Positions 27,264 to 35,543 of a stretch of DNA of 64,000 nt are shown here, piece after piece (within the stretch, counting starts at the first letter, position 1; each line of letters begins with the position of its first letter). Origin of the DNA: Bradyrhizobium canariense (lineage in GTDB: Bacteria > Pseudomonadota > Alphaproteobacteria > Rhizobiales > Xanthobacteraceae); NCBI RefSeq assembly GCF_018130465.1, contig NZ_JAFCKJ010000002.1, positions 620,001-684,000 on the forward strand. Direction: 5' to 3'. The notes beneath the pieces are model-generated. The model was not told the origin of the DNA. It saw only the letters and a list, made by a program, of their open reading frames with translations, and ran no database searches. A program made the position numbers and the translations under genes.

Positions 27264-27755
27264 TTAACCGCCGCAGCCGCCGACGGTGACCTTGACCTCT
27301 TTGGTCGCGCTGTAGAGCTTGCCGTCGGCCTCCACGATCGCGACCACGTTGGTGGTCTTGGCCATCTTCAGCCGGTTGGCGACACCAGGGATCGTGCCGT
27401 CGGGAATCCTGTAGGACGCGGCCAGCGCGTTGGGATTCTCGGCCACGAAGAACGAGATCGAGGTGACCTTGTCGAGCGTCGTCGTCACCGAGATCGGCAC
27501 GACGCCGCCGTTCTCGGCGATCTCGGGGGCGTCCAGCTTGACCTTGTCGGACGGCTCGGCGGTTTTGCCGTAGAGCGCCTTGATGGCGTCCGCCTCGCTC
27601 TTCTGCTTGAAGGCCTCTTCCGGATATTTGTCGTTGGCCGCGGCGCGCGCGGGAGCGGCGCCGAACGGCAGATTGCCGAGGCCGAGCAGCGCGACCGAGG
27701 CTGCGCCCTGAAGGATCAGGCGCCGCGTCGCGCTTGGGCCGGTGAGTGAGGTCAT
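27264..27755 (-). CDS. soxY: Thiosulfate oxidation carrier protein SoxY
   Basis: Sulfur-substrate carrier of the periplasmic Sox system, 163 aa. It begins with a twin-arginine signal (ATRRLILQGAASVALLGLG) and ends with the mobile GGCGG arm whose Cys161 carries the covalently bound sulfur intermediates. The body includes VPISVTTTLDKVTSISFFVAENPNALAA split around residue 95, as usual for SoxY. The ATG at 27755 was chosen because the signal then starts correctly and AGGAGACC precedes it; the frame is open further upstream. It is 37 bp downstream of soxX. Confidence 0.96.
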   Translation of the reverse strand: MTSLTGPSATRRLILQGAASVALLGLGNLPFGAAPARAAANDKYPEEAFKQKSEADAIKALYGKTAEPSDKVKLDAPEIAENGGVVPISVTTTLDKVTSISFFVAENPNALAASYRIPDGTIPGVANRLKMAKTTNVVAIVEADGKLYSATKEVKVTVGGCGG

Positions 27756-27792
27756 CTCAGGTCTCCTAACCAATCTCTTGGCGTGCCGGCGG

Positions 27793-28143
27793 TCACAGGG
27801 TCTGCAGGAAATCAACGATCGCGCTGATCTCCTGTTCGGTCAAAATCCGGTTCCGGCCGAACGGTGGCATCATGGTCTGCGGATTGCGCTTGGTCTCGTC
27901 GAAGATGATCGCGGCCAGCTCGTTGCGATCGGGGTACTTGGCCTTGAGGTCCCTCAGTTCCGGCCCGATCGTTCCCGGCAGGTCGCCGCCCCGAATGACG
28001 TGGCAGGTCAGGCAATTGCCCTTGCCGCGGTCGAAGGCGAGTTTCTGGCCGTCGGCCACAGCGGACTGCGCCCACGCCGGGCTGGCGAGGCCGGCGGCAA
28101 TGGCCAGCAGGATGAACAGGACGGGCGTCCGGGAAAAGGCGGT
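27793..28143 (-). CDS. soxX: Sulfur oxidation c-type cytochrome SoxX
   Basis: Small monoheme cytochrome subunit of SoxXA that accepts electrons in the periplasm. The heme site is GNCLTCH and the distal Met ligand lies in PQTMMPPFG. A signal peptide (FILLAIAAGLASPAWAQ) is present. Starting at TTG 28143 gives 116 aa with the signal at the N-terminus. The frame stays open to another TTG at 28227, but neither has a strong ribosome site and no ATG exists, so the start is uncertain. It is the first gene of soxXYZA-K-B-dsrE. The region upstream, shared with the divergent methyltransferase gene, carries three 13-bp direct repeats. Confidence 0.93.
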   Translation of the reverse strand, partial: TAFSRTPVLFILLAIAAGLASPAWAQSAVADGQKLAFDRGKGNCLTCHVIRGGDLPGTIGPELRDLKAKYPDRNELAAIIFDETKRNPQTMMPPFGRNRILTEQEISAIVDFLQTL

Positions 28144-28302
28144 CAAGGCGTCATTCCGAGGCGTTATGTCGATGATCTCGATCGCGAAATAGAAGCGTTC
28201 CAAAGCACAAAGGGCACCGCCTGACAATCAAGACTATGCACGCGACAAAATGGAGTTAATATCTTCCGCATTGCAACTAAAGAGATTATTTGTTCAGTCG
28301 AT

Positions 28303-28344
28303 TTGGACCAAGAGTTTGGCCCAAGAGTAGTTTGGACCAAGAGT
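28303..28344. promoter_or_regulatory. Three 13-bp direct repeats between soxX and the divergent methyltransferase
   Basis: The unit ttggaccaagagt occurs at 28303-28315, with one change (ttggcccaagagt) immediately adjacent at 28316-28328, and exactly again at 28332-28344 after 3 bases. The array lies in the divergent intergenic region upstream of soxX (start 28143 or 28227) and 91 bp upstream of the methyltransferase start. It could bind a regulator of the sox operon; it could equally be a neutral slippage duplication. Confidence 0.6.
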
Positions 28345-28435
28345 TAAGGGCCGTGGCGTGGGCCGGCTGTTTCCAGGGCGTTTGGGCGCTCATCCTGTTT
28401 TCATCGCGTTCTCGTTTTTTTCAAGGGGACCTCAC

Positions 28436-29107
28436 TTGGCTGAATATGTCGTCGAATTCGGCAGGGATGGCGGTCGGGTCGAGTCCGATGGGCGGCTCGA
28501 TGCGCCGGCATTTCATCGCAATCACGAGCCGCTCTGGGCGGCACTGGAAAAGTATCTCGCTGGCTGCACCGGCAACGTGGTCGAGCTCGGCAGCGGAACC
28601 GGCCAGCACGTGGTCCACTTCGCCCGTCAAACGCCCGGCCTGATCTGGTGGCCCAGTGATCTCAACCAGCGCCACCTCAAGAGCATCGAGGCCTGGCGCG
28701 TTCATGCCGGCCTGCAAAACATCCGCTCGCCCCTGCGGATCGATCTCACCGATCCCGACTGGTGCCCGGAGATGAACAGCGGACAGGCGCCGTCAAGTCT
28801 TGCCGCCGTGTTCTGCGCCAATGTCATCCACATCGCGCCATGGAGCGTCGCCGAGGGCCTGTTCGCCGGCGCCGGCCGCTATTTGCGGGCCGACGGCAAG
28901 CTGTTCCTCTACGGCCCGTTCAAGCGCGGCGGCAAGCACATTGCGCTCAGCAACGCCGTGTTCGACACGTCCCTGCGTGAAGGCAATCCCGATTGGGGCG
29001 TGCGCGACATCAGCGATGTCGAGACGCTCGCGCGCAGCGCAGGTCTTCGCCTCGTCGATACCATCGACATGCCGGCGAACAATCTCACGCTGGTGTTCGC
29101 GCGATAA
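28436..29107 (+). CDS. DUF938 family SAM-dependent methyltransferase-like protein
   Basis: Class I methyltransferase-fold protein, 223 aa, of the DUF938 family; its substrate is unknown. The SAM-binding motif is NVVELGSGTGQHVVHFAR (about 48-65), followed by WWPSDLNQRHLKSIEAW, a DUF938 hallmark, and FCANVIHIAPW and GKLFLYGPFKRGGKH further on. The start is TTG at 28436, supported by AAGGGGA 8 bases upstream and by the family N-terminus; there is no ATG before the domain. It is transcribed away from soxX. It is followed by a class C repeat and the convergent prolyl oligopeptidase gene. Confidence 0.88.
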   Translation: MAEYVVEFGRDGGRVESDGRLDAPAFHRNHEPLWAALEKYLAGCTGNVVELGSGTGQHVVHFARQTPGLIWWPSDLNQRHLKSIEAWRVHAGLQNIRSPLRIDLTDPDWCPEMNSGQAPSSLAAVFCANVIHIAPWSVAEGLFAGAGRYLRADGKLFLYGPFKRGGKHIALSNAVFDTSLREGNPDWGVRDISDVETLARSAGLRLVDTIDMPANNLTLVFAR

Positions 29108-29114
29108 GCCACGA

Positions 29115-29206
29115 AGGGAGGGCGGGGGAGAGGGGTAGCCCCAAGCGAGATCTGAGTTCGCGGCTACCCCTCTCCCTTCCCCTCCCCCGCAAGGGGGGAG
29201 GGAATG
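29115..29206. repeat. Interspersed repeat, class C (left hairpin arm missing)
   Basis: Contains gggagggcgggggagagggg and tagcc, then the inverted ggctacccctctccc and the right-hand cctcccccgcaaggggggag hairpin. Compared with the copies at 42866 and 56109, the left cctcccccttgcggggg hairpin is absent. It sits between convergent genes and may act as a terminator for either. Confidence 0.8.
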
Positions 29207-29239
29207 ACATAGCGGTGTTCGCCTGACTCAGTGACGCGA

Positions 29240-31309
29240 CTAGGCTTCGCCATCCCGCCAGCCGATTTTGTCCTTCAAGAACCGGAAGCCGATCACCTCG
29301 AAGCCGGCGCGCTCCTTGTTGTCCTTGCCGTAGCCGTGGCCGCCCGCTTCAGGCTCGTAGAACCAGGCCTCGTAGCCCATGGCCTGGAGCTTTGCGGCCA
29401 TCTTGCGCGCATGCCCGGGATGGACACGGTCGTCGCGCCGCGTGGTGGCGATCAGGATCGGCGGATAGGGCTGGCCGGCCTTGACGTTGTGATAGGCGGA
29501 GTAGGTCTTCAGCCAGTCCCACTCCTCAGGCTTGTCGGGATCGCCATATTCCGCGATCCAGCTCGCGCCGGCGAGCAGCTTTGTGTAGCGACGCATGTCG
29601 ATCAGCGGGATGGTGCAGAACAGGGCGCCGAAGCGTTCGGGGTATCGCACCAGCATGTTGGTGATGAGGATGCCGCCGTTCGATCCACCCTGCGCGGCGA
29701 TGCGCTTTGCTGTCGTCACGCCGCGGCGGACGAGATCGGCGGCGACCGCGGCGAAATCGTCGTGCGACAGTTTCTTGCCGCCGAGCCGGCCGGCATCGTG
29801 CCAGCGCGTGCCGAATTCGCCGCCGCCGCGCAAATTCGCCTGCACCGTCGTGCCGCCGCGCTCCAGCCACAGCTTGCCGAGCGACGGGTTGTAATAAGGC
29901 TTCACTGAATGGGCGAAGCCGCCATAGGCGCTCATATAGACCGGTGCATCGCCGGTCTCGCCAGTGGGGCCCGTCTGCACATAAGGAATGCGCTCGCCGT
30001 CGATCGAGATCGCCTCGTGCTGGGTCACCACGAGGCCGTCGGCAGTGAAAATCTTCGGCGCCTGTTTCAACACGGTCGGGCTCGCGACGCCGCGCTCGAT
30101 CAGCAGCAGCGACGGCGGCGTCAGCGGATCCTGCACATTGGCAAGCAGGTCGCCGTTGCTCTCGGAGGGATGGCGGTCCAGCGGCCAGATGTCGACGACG
30201 CCGATCTGCGGCAAGCCGCCGAGTGTCTCGCGGCTCCAGCTCGTGGCGGACGGCGTGCATATCTCGAATTGCGGCTGGAGCTCGTCGAGGATCGACAGCA
30301 CCAGCTTGCCCCCGGCCCAGAACAGGCCTTGCAGGGCGCGCCGAGGTTCAGGCTCGAACAGGATAGCAAAATCGCGGCTGCCGGCGAGAAACGCCGAGAG
30401 CGGCATGCCGAGCACGGTGTCGGCGGCATAGGTTTTTCCCTCGATCGACCAGGCTTCGCGCAGCTTCATCGCGAACCAGTCGCCATGTGCCTGCATCCAG
30501 ATGCCGGTCGGCAGATCGAGCTTCGTCGTCGTGCCGTCTGCGTCGCGCAGCCAGAGCGCATGATTGAAAAAGTCGATCTGGTCGACGATCCAGCTGCGCG
30601 GGGCCGCAGCGGTGTCGTCGACCATCCCGGAGATTGCCATATGATCGGCCGTGGTCTCGATGATCATCCGCGCCTGATCGACAGGCTGGCCGCGCCGCCA
30701 TAGGCGAACCGTCCGCGAATATCCCGAACTCGTCGCCATGCCTTCGCCATGGGCGCTCGACAGCAGCAACGTGTCGGCATCGAGCCAATCGGCGCCGCCC
30801 TTGGCTTCCGACAGCGCAAAACCGTCCGCAACGAAACTCTTCGTGTCGAGGTCGAATTCCCGCAAGGTGACGGCGTCGCTGCCACCGCGCGACAGGCTCA
30901 AAATCGCCCGCGAGCTTCCCCGCTGCGTGGTGATGCCGCTCAGCAGCCAGTCCTCGCCTTCGCGCGCGGCGAGCTGGTCGACATCCAGCATGATCTCCCA
31001 CGCCGGATGCGATTTGCGAAACTCCGCGAGCGAGGTCTTCCGCCACAGGCCACGCGGGTTCGTCGCGTCCTTCCAGAGATTGTGCAGGTCGTCGCCACGC
31101 CGGCTGACATAGGGGATGTTGTCGGGACGATCGTAGATCGCCGCGAGGATGTCGCGATCGCGCGCGAAGGCCTTTCCACCAAACGCATGGAGCGTCAGGC
31201 TGTTCTGCCGCGCGACGAAATCGAGCGCTGGCTTGCCCTCGATCTCCTCCAGCCAGAGCCAGGGATCGTCGTCGGGAGCGCTGAGCGTAGGCCTGTCGTC
31301 GACGGACAT
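29240..31309 (-). CDS. Prolyl oligopeptidase family serine peptidase (S9)
   Basis: Cytoplasmic oligopeptidase, 689 aa, with an N-terminal seven-bladed beta-propeller (about 70-430) and a C-terminal alpha/beta-hydrolase domain. The nucleophile lies in AAQGGSNGGI (Ser543 by counting), the acid in TTRRDDRVHPGH (Asp626 or 627), and the histidine in GGHGYGKD (His658). The start at 31309 is MSVDDRPTLSAPDDDPWLWLEE, the normal S9A N-terminus; the longer open frame is not part of the protein. There is no signal peptide. It would cleave short peptides, typically after Pro, although this branch is often broad in specificity. It is convergent with the DUF938 gene and divergent from the MFS gene at 31513. 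Confidence 0.93.
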   Translation of the reverse strand: MSVDDRPTLSAPDDDPWLWLEEIEGKPALDFVARQNSLTLHAFGGKAFARDRDILAAIYDRPDNIPYVSRRGDDLHNLWKDATNPRGLWRKTSLAEFRKSHPAWEIMLDVDQLAAREGEDWLLSGITTQRGSSRAILSLSRGGSDAVTLREFDLDTKSFVADGFALSEAKGGADWLDADTLLLSSAHGEGMATSSGYSRTVRLWRRGQPVDQARMIIETTADHMAISGMVDDTAAAPRSWIVDQIDFFNHALWLRDADGTTTKLDLPTGIWMQAHGDWFAMKLREAWSIEGKTYAADTVLGMPLSAFLAGSRDFAILFEPEPRRALQGLFWAGGKLVLSILDELQPQFEICTPSATSWSRETLGGLPQIGVVDIWPLDRHPSESNGDLLANVQDPLTPPSLLLIERGVASPTVLKQAPKIFTADGLVVTQHEAISIDGERIPYVQTGPTGETGDAPVYMSAYGGFAHSVKPYYNPSLGKLWLERGGTTVQANLRGGGEFGTRWHDAGRLGGKKLSHDDFAAVAADLVRRGVTTAKRIAAQGGSNGGILITNMLVRYPERFGALFCTIPLIDMRRYTKLLAGASWIAEYGDPDKPEEWDWLKTYSAYHNVKAGQPYPPILIATTRRDDRVHPGHARKMAAKLQAMGYEAWFYEPEAGGHGYGKDNKERAGFEVIGFRFLKDKIGWRDGEA

Positions 31310-31512
31310 GAACGAAACTCCGGAAGGTCGCGGCGGATAGGATTTGATCGAGCGCAAGCCGTCAAGTGCGCGGCCCATTATCATCCGCCCGATTGCGTCA
31401 GAGGCATGGCCTGCGCCCGTTTGCGCCGGTTGCTCGCCCTCCCGCGCCCCGCCATAGTGCCGGGAATCAAGGGAGCCCCTTGAATGCCCCTCGAAAGCCC
31501 GTTGGGGCGGAA

Positions 31513-32766
31513 ATGCCGATGTTAGATGTGACTGCAGCCAATGAGATCGCCGCCGACGCCCGCGTGCGCGCCAATGTGGTGCGCCTTGCCGCCGCGCAGG
31601 CGCTGACCGGCGCCAACTCGGCGGTGATCTTCGCCACCGGCGCGATCGTCGGCGCGACGCTGGCGCCCGACGTCTCGTTCGCGACCGTGCCGATCTCGAT
31701 GTATGTGCTCGGCCTTGCCGCCGGCACACTGCCGACCGGCGCGATCTCGCGCCGCTTCGGCCGCCGCGTGGCTTTCGTCATCGGCACCGGTGTGGGCACG
31801 CTGACCGGTCTGCTCGGCTGCTTCGCAATCCTGCACGCTTCGTTTCCGTTGTTCTGTCTGGCGACCTTTCTCGGCGGCCTCTACGGCGCGGTGGCGCAGT
31901 CCTATCGCTTCGCTGCCGCCGACGGCGCCAGTGCTGCCTATCGGCCCAAGGCGGTGTCCTGGGTGATGGCGGGCGGCGTGTTCGCCGGCGTGCTCGGTCC
32001 GCAGCTCGTGCAATGGACCATGGATGTCTGGCAGCCTTATCTGTTCGCCTTCAGCTTCCTGGTTCAGGCTGCCGTCGCGCTGGTCGCGATGGGCATCGTC
32101 GCCGGGGTCGACATGCCGAAGCCGGCGCCGGCCGATCTTCACGGCGGGCGGCCGCTGCTCGAGATCGTGACCCAGCCGCGCTTCATCGCGGCGGCGCTGT
32201 GCGGCGTCATCTCCTACCCCATGATGAATCTGGTGATGACCTCGGCTCCGCTCGCCATGAAGCTGTGCGGCTTGAGCGTTTCCGATTCCAATTTCGGCAT
32301 TCAATGGCACATCGTCGCCATGTACGGGCCGAGCTTCTTCACGGGCGCGCTGATCGCCCGCTTCGGCGCGCCGAAGGTCGTTGCCGCCGGCCTGCTGCTG
32401 GAGGCCGGCGCGGCCGGCATCGGCCTGTCCGGCATCACTGCGATGCATTTCTGGGCCACGCTGATCGTGCTCGGCATCGGCTGGAATTTCTCCTTCATCG
32501 GCGCCTCTGCGCTGGTGCTGGAGACGCACCGGCCGCAGGAGCGCAACAAGGTGCAGGCCTTCAACGATTTCCTGGTGTTCGGCATGATGGCGATCGGCTC
32601 GTTCTCATCCGGCCAATTGCTCGCCAGTTACGGCTGGTCCGCGGTGAACATGGTGGTGTTCCCGCCGGTGGTGCTCGGCCTCGCGGTGCTGTCGCTGGCC
32701 TCCTTTGCCCGCCGCCGCAAGGCGCGGCTGGACGCGGCGATGGGTGAGTTCCCGGACGCGATCTGA
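31513..32766 (+). CDS. MFS transporter
   Basis: Twelve-helix major facilitator, 417 aa. The loop 2-3 signature appears as GAISRRFGRRVAFVIGTGVG (about 77-96). The second half contains YGPSFFTGALIARFGAPKVV, a pattern seen in YfcJ/'inner membrane' MFS proteins of unknown substrate. The ATG at 31513 follows TTGGGGCGGA. The segment before it is open but has no initiation signals. The gene is followed 142 bp later by a second, unrelated MFS gene in the same direction. Confidence 0.86.
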   Translation: MPMLDVTAANEIAADARVRANVVRLAAAQALTGANSAVIFATGAIVGATLAPDVSFATVPISMYVLGLAAGTLPTGAISRRFGRRVAFVIGTGVGTLTGLLGCFAILHASFPLFCLATFLGGLYGAVAQSYRFAAADGASAAYRPKAVSWVMAGGVFAGVLGPQLVQWTMDVWQPYLFAFSFLVQAAVALVAMGIVAGVDMPKPAPADLHGGRPLLEIVTQPRFIAAALCGVISYPMMNLVMTSAPLAMKLCGLSVSDSNFGIQWHIVAMYGPSFFTGALIARFGAPKVVAAGLLLEAGAAGIGLSGITAMHFWATLIVLGIGWNFSFIGASALVLETHRPQERNKVQAFNDFLVFGMMAIGSFSSGQLLASYGWSAVNMVVFPPVVLGLAVLSLASFARRRKARLDAAMGEFPDAI

Positions 32767-32907
32767 GTTGGCGGGAGGCTGTCAGCAGCGTTGACACTTC
32801 GATCCCGGTCGAAGTGATTTTCGGGGCCCGGGTTGTTACATGATGCTCGTCATGGACAGACGAGCGTGAAGCAAGGCGCTCGCGGGGGAAACGAAGGACA
32901 AGCGCAA

Positions 32908-34146
32908 ATGCTCGACAATCCCCGGCACGACGCATCCATCGACGAATCCTCTCTCCGCTACGAAGGCTGGCGCATTGTCGCGGTCTGCTTCCTGCTCGCG
33001 ACCTTCGGCTGGGGGCTCGGCTTCTACGGCCAGAGCGTCTACGTCGCAGAGCTCCAGCGTGCGCACGGCTGGTCGGCCTCGCTGATCTCATCCGGCACGA
33101 CGTTCTTCTATCTGTTCGGCGCGCTGCTCGTCGTCTTCGTCGGCGAGGCCGTCAACAAGTACGGCCCGCGCCTCGGCCTGATCGCGGGCACGCTGGCGAT
33201 GTCGGCTGCAGCGGTCGCGATCGGCGCGGTGCGCGAGCCCTGGCAGCTTTATCTCGCGAACGCCGTGCTCGCCTTCGGCTGGGCCGGCACCAGCCTTGCG
33301 ATGATCACCAACACCATCAGCCTGTGGTTCGACCACAAGCGCGGCATGGCGATCAGCCTCGCGCTGAACGGCGCAAGCTTCGGCGGCATCGTCGGCGTGC
33401 CGCTGCTGGTGACCTTGATCGGTCATGTCGGCTTCGCCAGCGCCATGTTTATCGTCGCGGGCGCCATGCTGGCGCTGCTCGTGCCGGTGATCCTGATTGT
33501 CGTCGGCCGCCCGCCCGATCTCCATGGCCGGCGCGCAGCGACGAAAACGAAGCCGCAATCGTCGGCGCAGATCCGCAGCCAGGCATTGCGTGATCTCGGC
33601 TTCCTCACCGTGACCATTGCCTTTGCTTTGGTGCTGTTCGCGCAGGTCGGCTTCATCGTCCACCTGATCTCGTTCCTCGATCCCGTGATCGGGCGCGAGC
33701 GCGCGGCCGTCGCGGTTGCGGTGCTGACCGCGATGGCGGTGATCGGCCGGGTGCTGTTCTCGCTGGTGATCGACCGCCTCAACCAGCGGCTCGCCTCGGC
33801 GCTGTCGTTCCTGAGCCAGGCCGTGGCGCTGTGTGTCGTCATCAATTTGCACAATGATTACGTGCTGATCGCGGCCTGCGCATTGTTCGGCTTCTCGGTC
33901 GGCAACCTCATCACGCTGCCGTCGCTGATCGTGCAGCAGGAATTCGATTCCGCCTCGTTCGGCGTGCTGATCAGCCTCAACACTGCGATCAACCAGGTGA
34001 CCTATGCGTTCGGCCCCGGCGTGGTCGGTTTCCTCCGCGACTTCTCCGGCGGCTATTCGCTGCCGTTCTATCTCTGCATCGCGCTGGAGGTGGTGGCGGC
34101 GGCGCTGATCATGGTGCGGGGGAGGCCGCGAGCGAGGACGGCATAG
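32908..34146 (+). CDS. MFS transporter, monocarboxylate/oxalate-formate antiporter-like
   Basis: Twelve-helix transporter, 412 aa. The N-terminus ends with SLRYEGWRIVAVCFLLATFGWGLGF split over helix 1. The next loop, LQRAHGWSASLISSGTTFFY, matches the MCT/OFA-type group, where an acidic or aromatic-rich helix 1 and a W-S motif precede helix 2. The central loop is basic (RRAATKTKPQ). GAAGGAC precedes the ATG. Probably a carrier for a monocarboxylate or small organic acid. It is separate in sequence from the MFS gene upstream. Confidence 0.87.
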   Translation: MLDNPRHDASIDESSLRYEGWRIVAVCFLLATFGWGLGFYGQSVYVAELQRAHGWSASLISSGTTFFYLFGALLVVFVGEAVNKYGPRLGLIAGTLAMSAAAVAIGAVREPWQLYLANAVLAFGWAGTSLAMITNTISLWFDHKRGMAISLALNGASFGGIVGVPLLVTLIGHVGFASAMFIVAGAMLALLVPVILIVVGRPPDLHGRRAATKTKPQSSAQIRSQALRDLGFLTVTIAFALVLFAQVGFIVHLISFLDPVIGRERAAVAVAVLTAMAVIGRVLFSLVIDRLNQRLASALSFLSQAVALCVVINLHNDYVLIAACALFGFSVGNLITLPSLIVQQEFDSASFGVLISLNTAINQVTYAFGPGVVGFLRDFSGGYSLPFYLCIALEVVAAALIMVRGRPRARTA

Positions 34147-34172
34147 AGGCGCAACGGCGCCTCAACAAACTC

Positions 34173-34259
34173 CGTCATTGCGAGGAGCCCTTGCGACGAA
34201 GCAATCCAGGCTGCCTCCGCGGAGACAGTCTGGATTGCTTCGCTTCGCTCGCAATGACG
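34173..34259. repeat. Interspersed hairpin repeat, class F
   Basis: Inverted repeat cgtcattgcgag ... ctcgcaatgacg, with a second pair inside it (gcgacgaagcaatccaggct and agtctggattgcttcgcttc). It lies between convergent genes (MFS and VOC) and fills most of the 130-bp gap. It is a good candidate for a bidirectional terminator, although no T-tract is present. Confidence 0.85.
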
Positions 34260-34276
34260 AACGGAGGTAGCAGTGC

Positions 34277-34771
34277 CTACGCTTCCCGCTGCTTCAGCAG
34301 TTCCTCCAGATCCAGCCGCTTCGTGACCATCGCCAGCTTCCCATCCGGCCCGAACGGCCATTGCTCTCTCGGTCGGTCCCGATACAGCTCGACGCCATTC
34401 TGGTCGGGATCGCGCAGATACAGCGCCTCGCTGACGCCGTGGTCGCTCGCCCCATCCAGCGCAATGCCGGCCGAGAGCACGCGGTGCAGCGCATCCGCCA
34501 GCGCGGGCCGCGTCGGATAGAGGATCGCGGTGTGATACAGCCCGGTCGTGCCTGGGGGCGGCGGCGAGCCGCCCTTGCTCTCCCAGGTGTTGAGCCCGAT
34601 GTGGTGATGATAGCCGCCGGCCGAGATGAAGGCCGCGCCGGAGCCCATGCGCTGCATCAGTTCGAAGCCCAGCACGCCGCAATAGAAGCCGAGCGCGCGA
34701 TCGAGATCGGCGACCTTGAGGTGGACGTGGCCGATCCTGGTGCCGGCGGCGACGGCTTGGTTCTGCGACAT
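34277..34771 (-). CDS. VOC family protein (glyoxalase/extradiol dioxygenase fold)
   Basis: Vicinal-oxygen-chelate protein, 164 aa, with two beta-alpha-beta-beta-beta modules: RIGHVHLKVADLDRALGFYCGVLGF (about 12-36, split) and GLYHTAILYPTRPALADALHRV (about 76). Candidate metal ligands are His15, the His in YHTAIL, and Glu in DPDQNGVELYRDRP. The pattern is closest to CatE-type single-unit dioxygenase-like proteins. The enzymatic activity is not established. It lies 90 bp upstream of nothing on its strand and is convergent with the MFS gene; the carboxymuconolactone decarboxylase-family gene upstream on the same strand makes an aromatic-catabolic context possible. Confidence 0.87.
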   Translation of the reverse strand: MSQNQAVAAGTRIGHVHLKVADLDRALGFYCGVLGFELMQRMGSGAAFISAGGYHHHIGLNTWESKGGSPPPPGTTGLYHTAILYPTRPALADALHRVLSAGIALDGASDHGVSEALYLRDPDQNGVELYRDRPREQWPFGPDGKLAMVTKRLDLEELLKQREA

Positions 34772-34861
34772 GTGGCTGCTCCGTTGACAACCCCCACATA
34801 AGGCGAGCCTCGGAACAGTGCTACTGGCCTATCCCGAAACCCATCGTTTCCATTCGGGAAA

Positions 34862-35407
34862 CTATGAGAGCTCCGGCACCTCGCCCTCGGGCAGGCCGAA
34901 CTCGAAGGTGTTCAGCGTCATCGACACCAGCGTGTAGTAACCGCACAGCCCGATCACCTCGACGACGCCGCGCTCGCCGAGCAGCTTCACCGCCTCATCA
35001 TAGAGGCCCTTCTCGACGCCATGGCCCTCATGCAGCGACTTCGCGACGTCGTAGATCATTTTGGCCACAGGATCGTCGAATTCCGGCGTGCGGCGATCGC
35101 GGATCGCGTCGATGATGTCAGGGTCCATGCCGCCGGCAAGCGCAAGGCGCTTGTGGGCGTACCATTCGTAATGCGCGGTCCAGTGCCGCGCCGTCACCAG
35201 GATCGCGATCTCCGAGAGCTTTGCGGGGAAGGTCGTGTCGAAGCGCAGGACCTCGCCGAGCCGCGTGGCATGTCGCGCCATCTCGGGGCTGTTCAGCCAG
35301 GCCATCATCGGCGCGGGCGGCTTGCCGCGCTTGCCGGCAATCGACTCGTCATAGGTCTGCCGCTGGCTCTCGTTCATTTCGCCAGGCGAAAGAAGCTTCA
35401 GGCGCAT
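34862..35407 (-). CDS. Carboxymuconolactone decarboxylase (CMD/AhpD) family protein
   Basis: All-helical protein, 181 aa, of the CMD/AhpD superfamily. The core region is LSEIAILVTARHWTAHYEWYAHKRLA (about 85-110, in two parts). Here the CxxC pair of AhpD-type peroxidases is absent and the position reads HWTAHYEW, as in non-redox members. GAGGAAA lies 6 bases before the ATG at 35407. The open frame further upstream extends into the divergent acyl-CoA dehydrogenase gene and is spurious. The function is unknown but the context (acyl-CoA dehydrogenases, VOC protein) suggests catabolism of an organic acid. Confidence 0.88.
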   Translation of the reverse strand: MRLKLLSPGEMNESQRQTYDESIAGKRGKPPAPMMAWLNSPEMARHATRLGEVLRFDTTFPAKLSEIAILVTARHWTAHYEWYAHKRLALAGGMDPDIIDAIRDRRTPEFDDPVAKMIYDVAKSLHEGHGVEKGLYDEAVKLLGERGVVEVIGLCGYYTLVSMTLNTFEFGLPEGEVPELS

Positions 35408-35543
35408 TGTCGTTTCCTCTTTGTTTTCAAGCCTCGCCGTGGCCGCGACTATAGCCGATGCCTGCCACGGAAGTGGTTGAATTCCACGAGGCGATGGCCC
35501 AGAGTCGCGCTCAACAAGCCGATTTTGATTGATGGAAACGACC

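Noticed and set aside
27793-28227. The longer soxX start at TTG 28227
   Set aside because: It adds 28 residues ahead of the signal peptide and has no ribosome site; the TTG at 28143 fits the signal better, though it also lacks a strong site.
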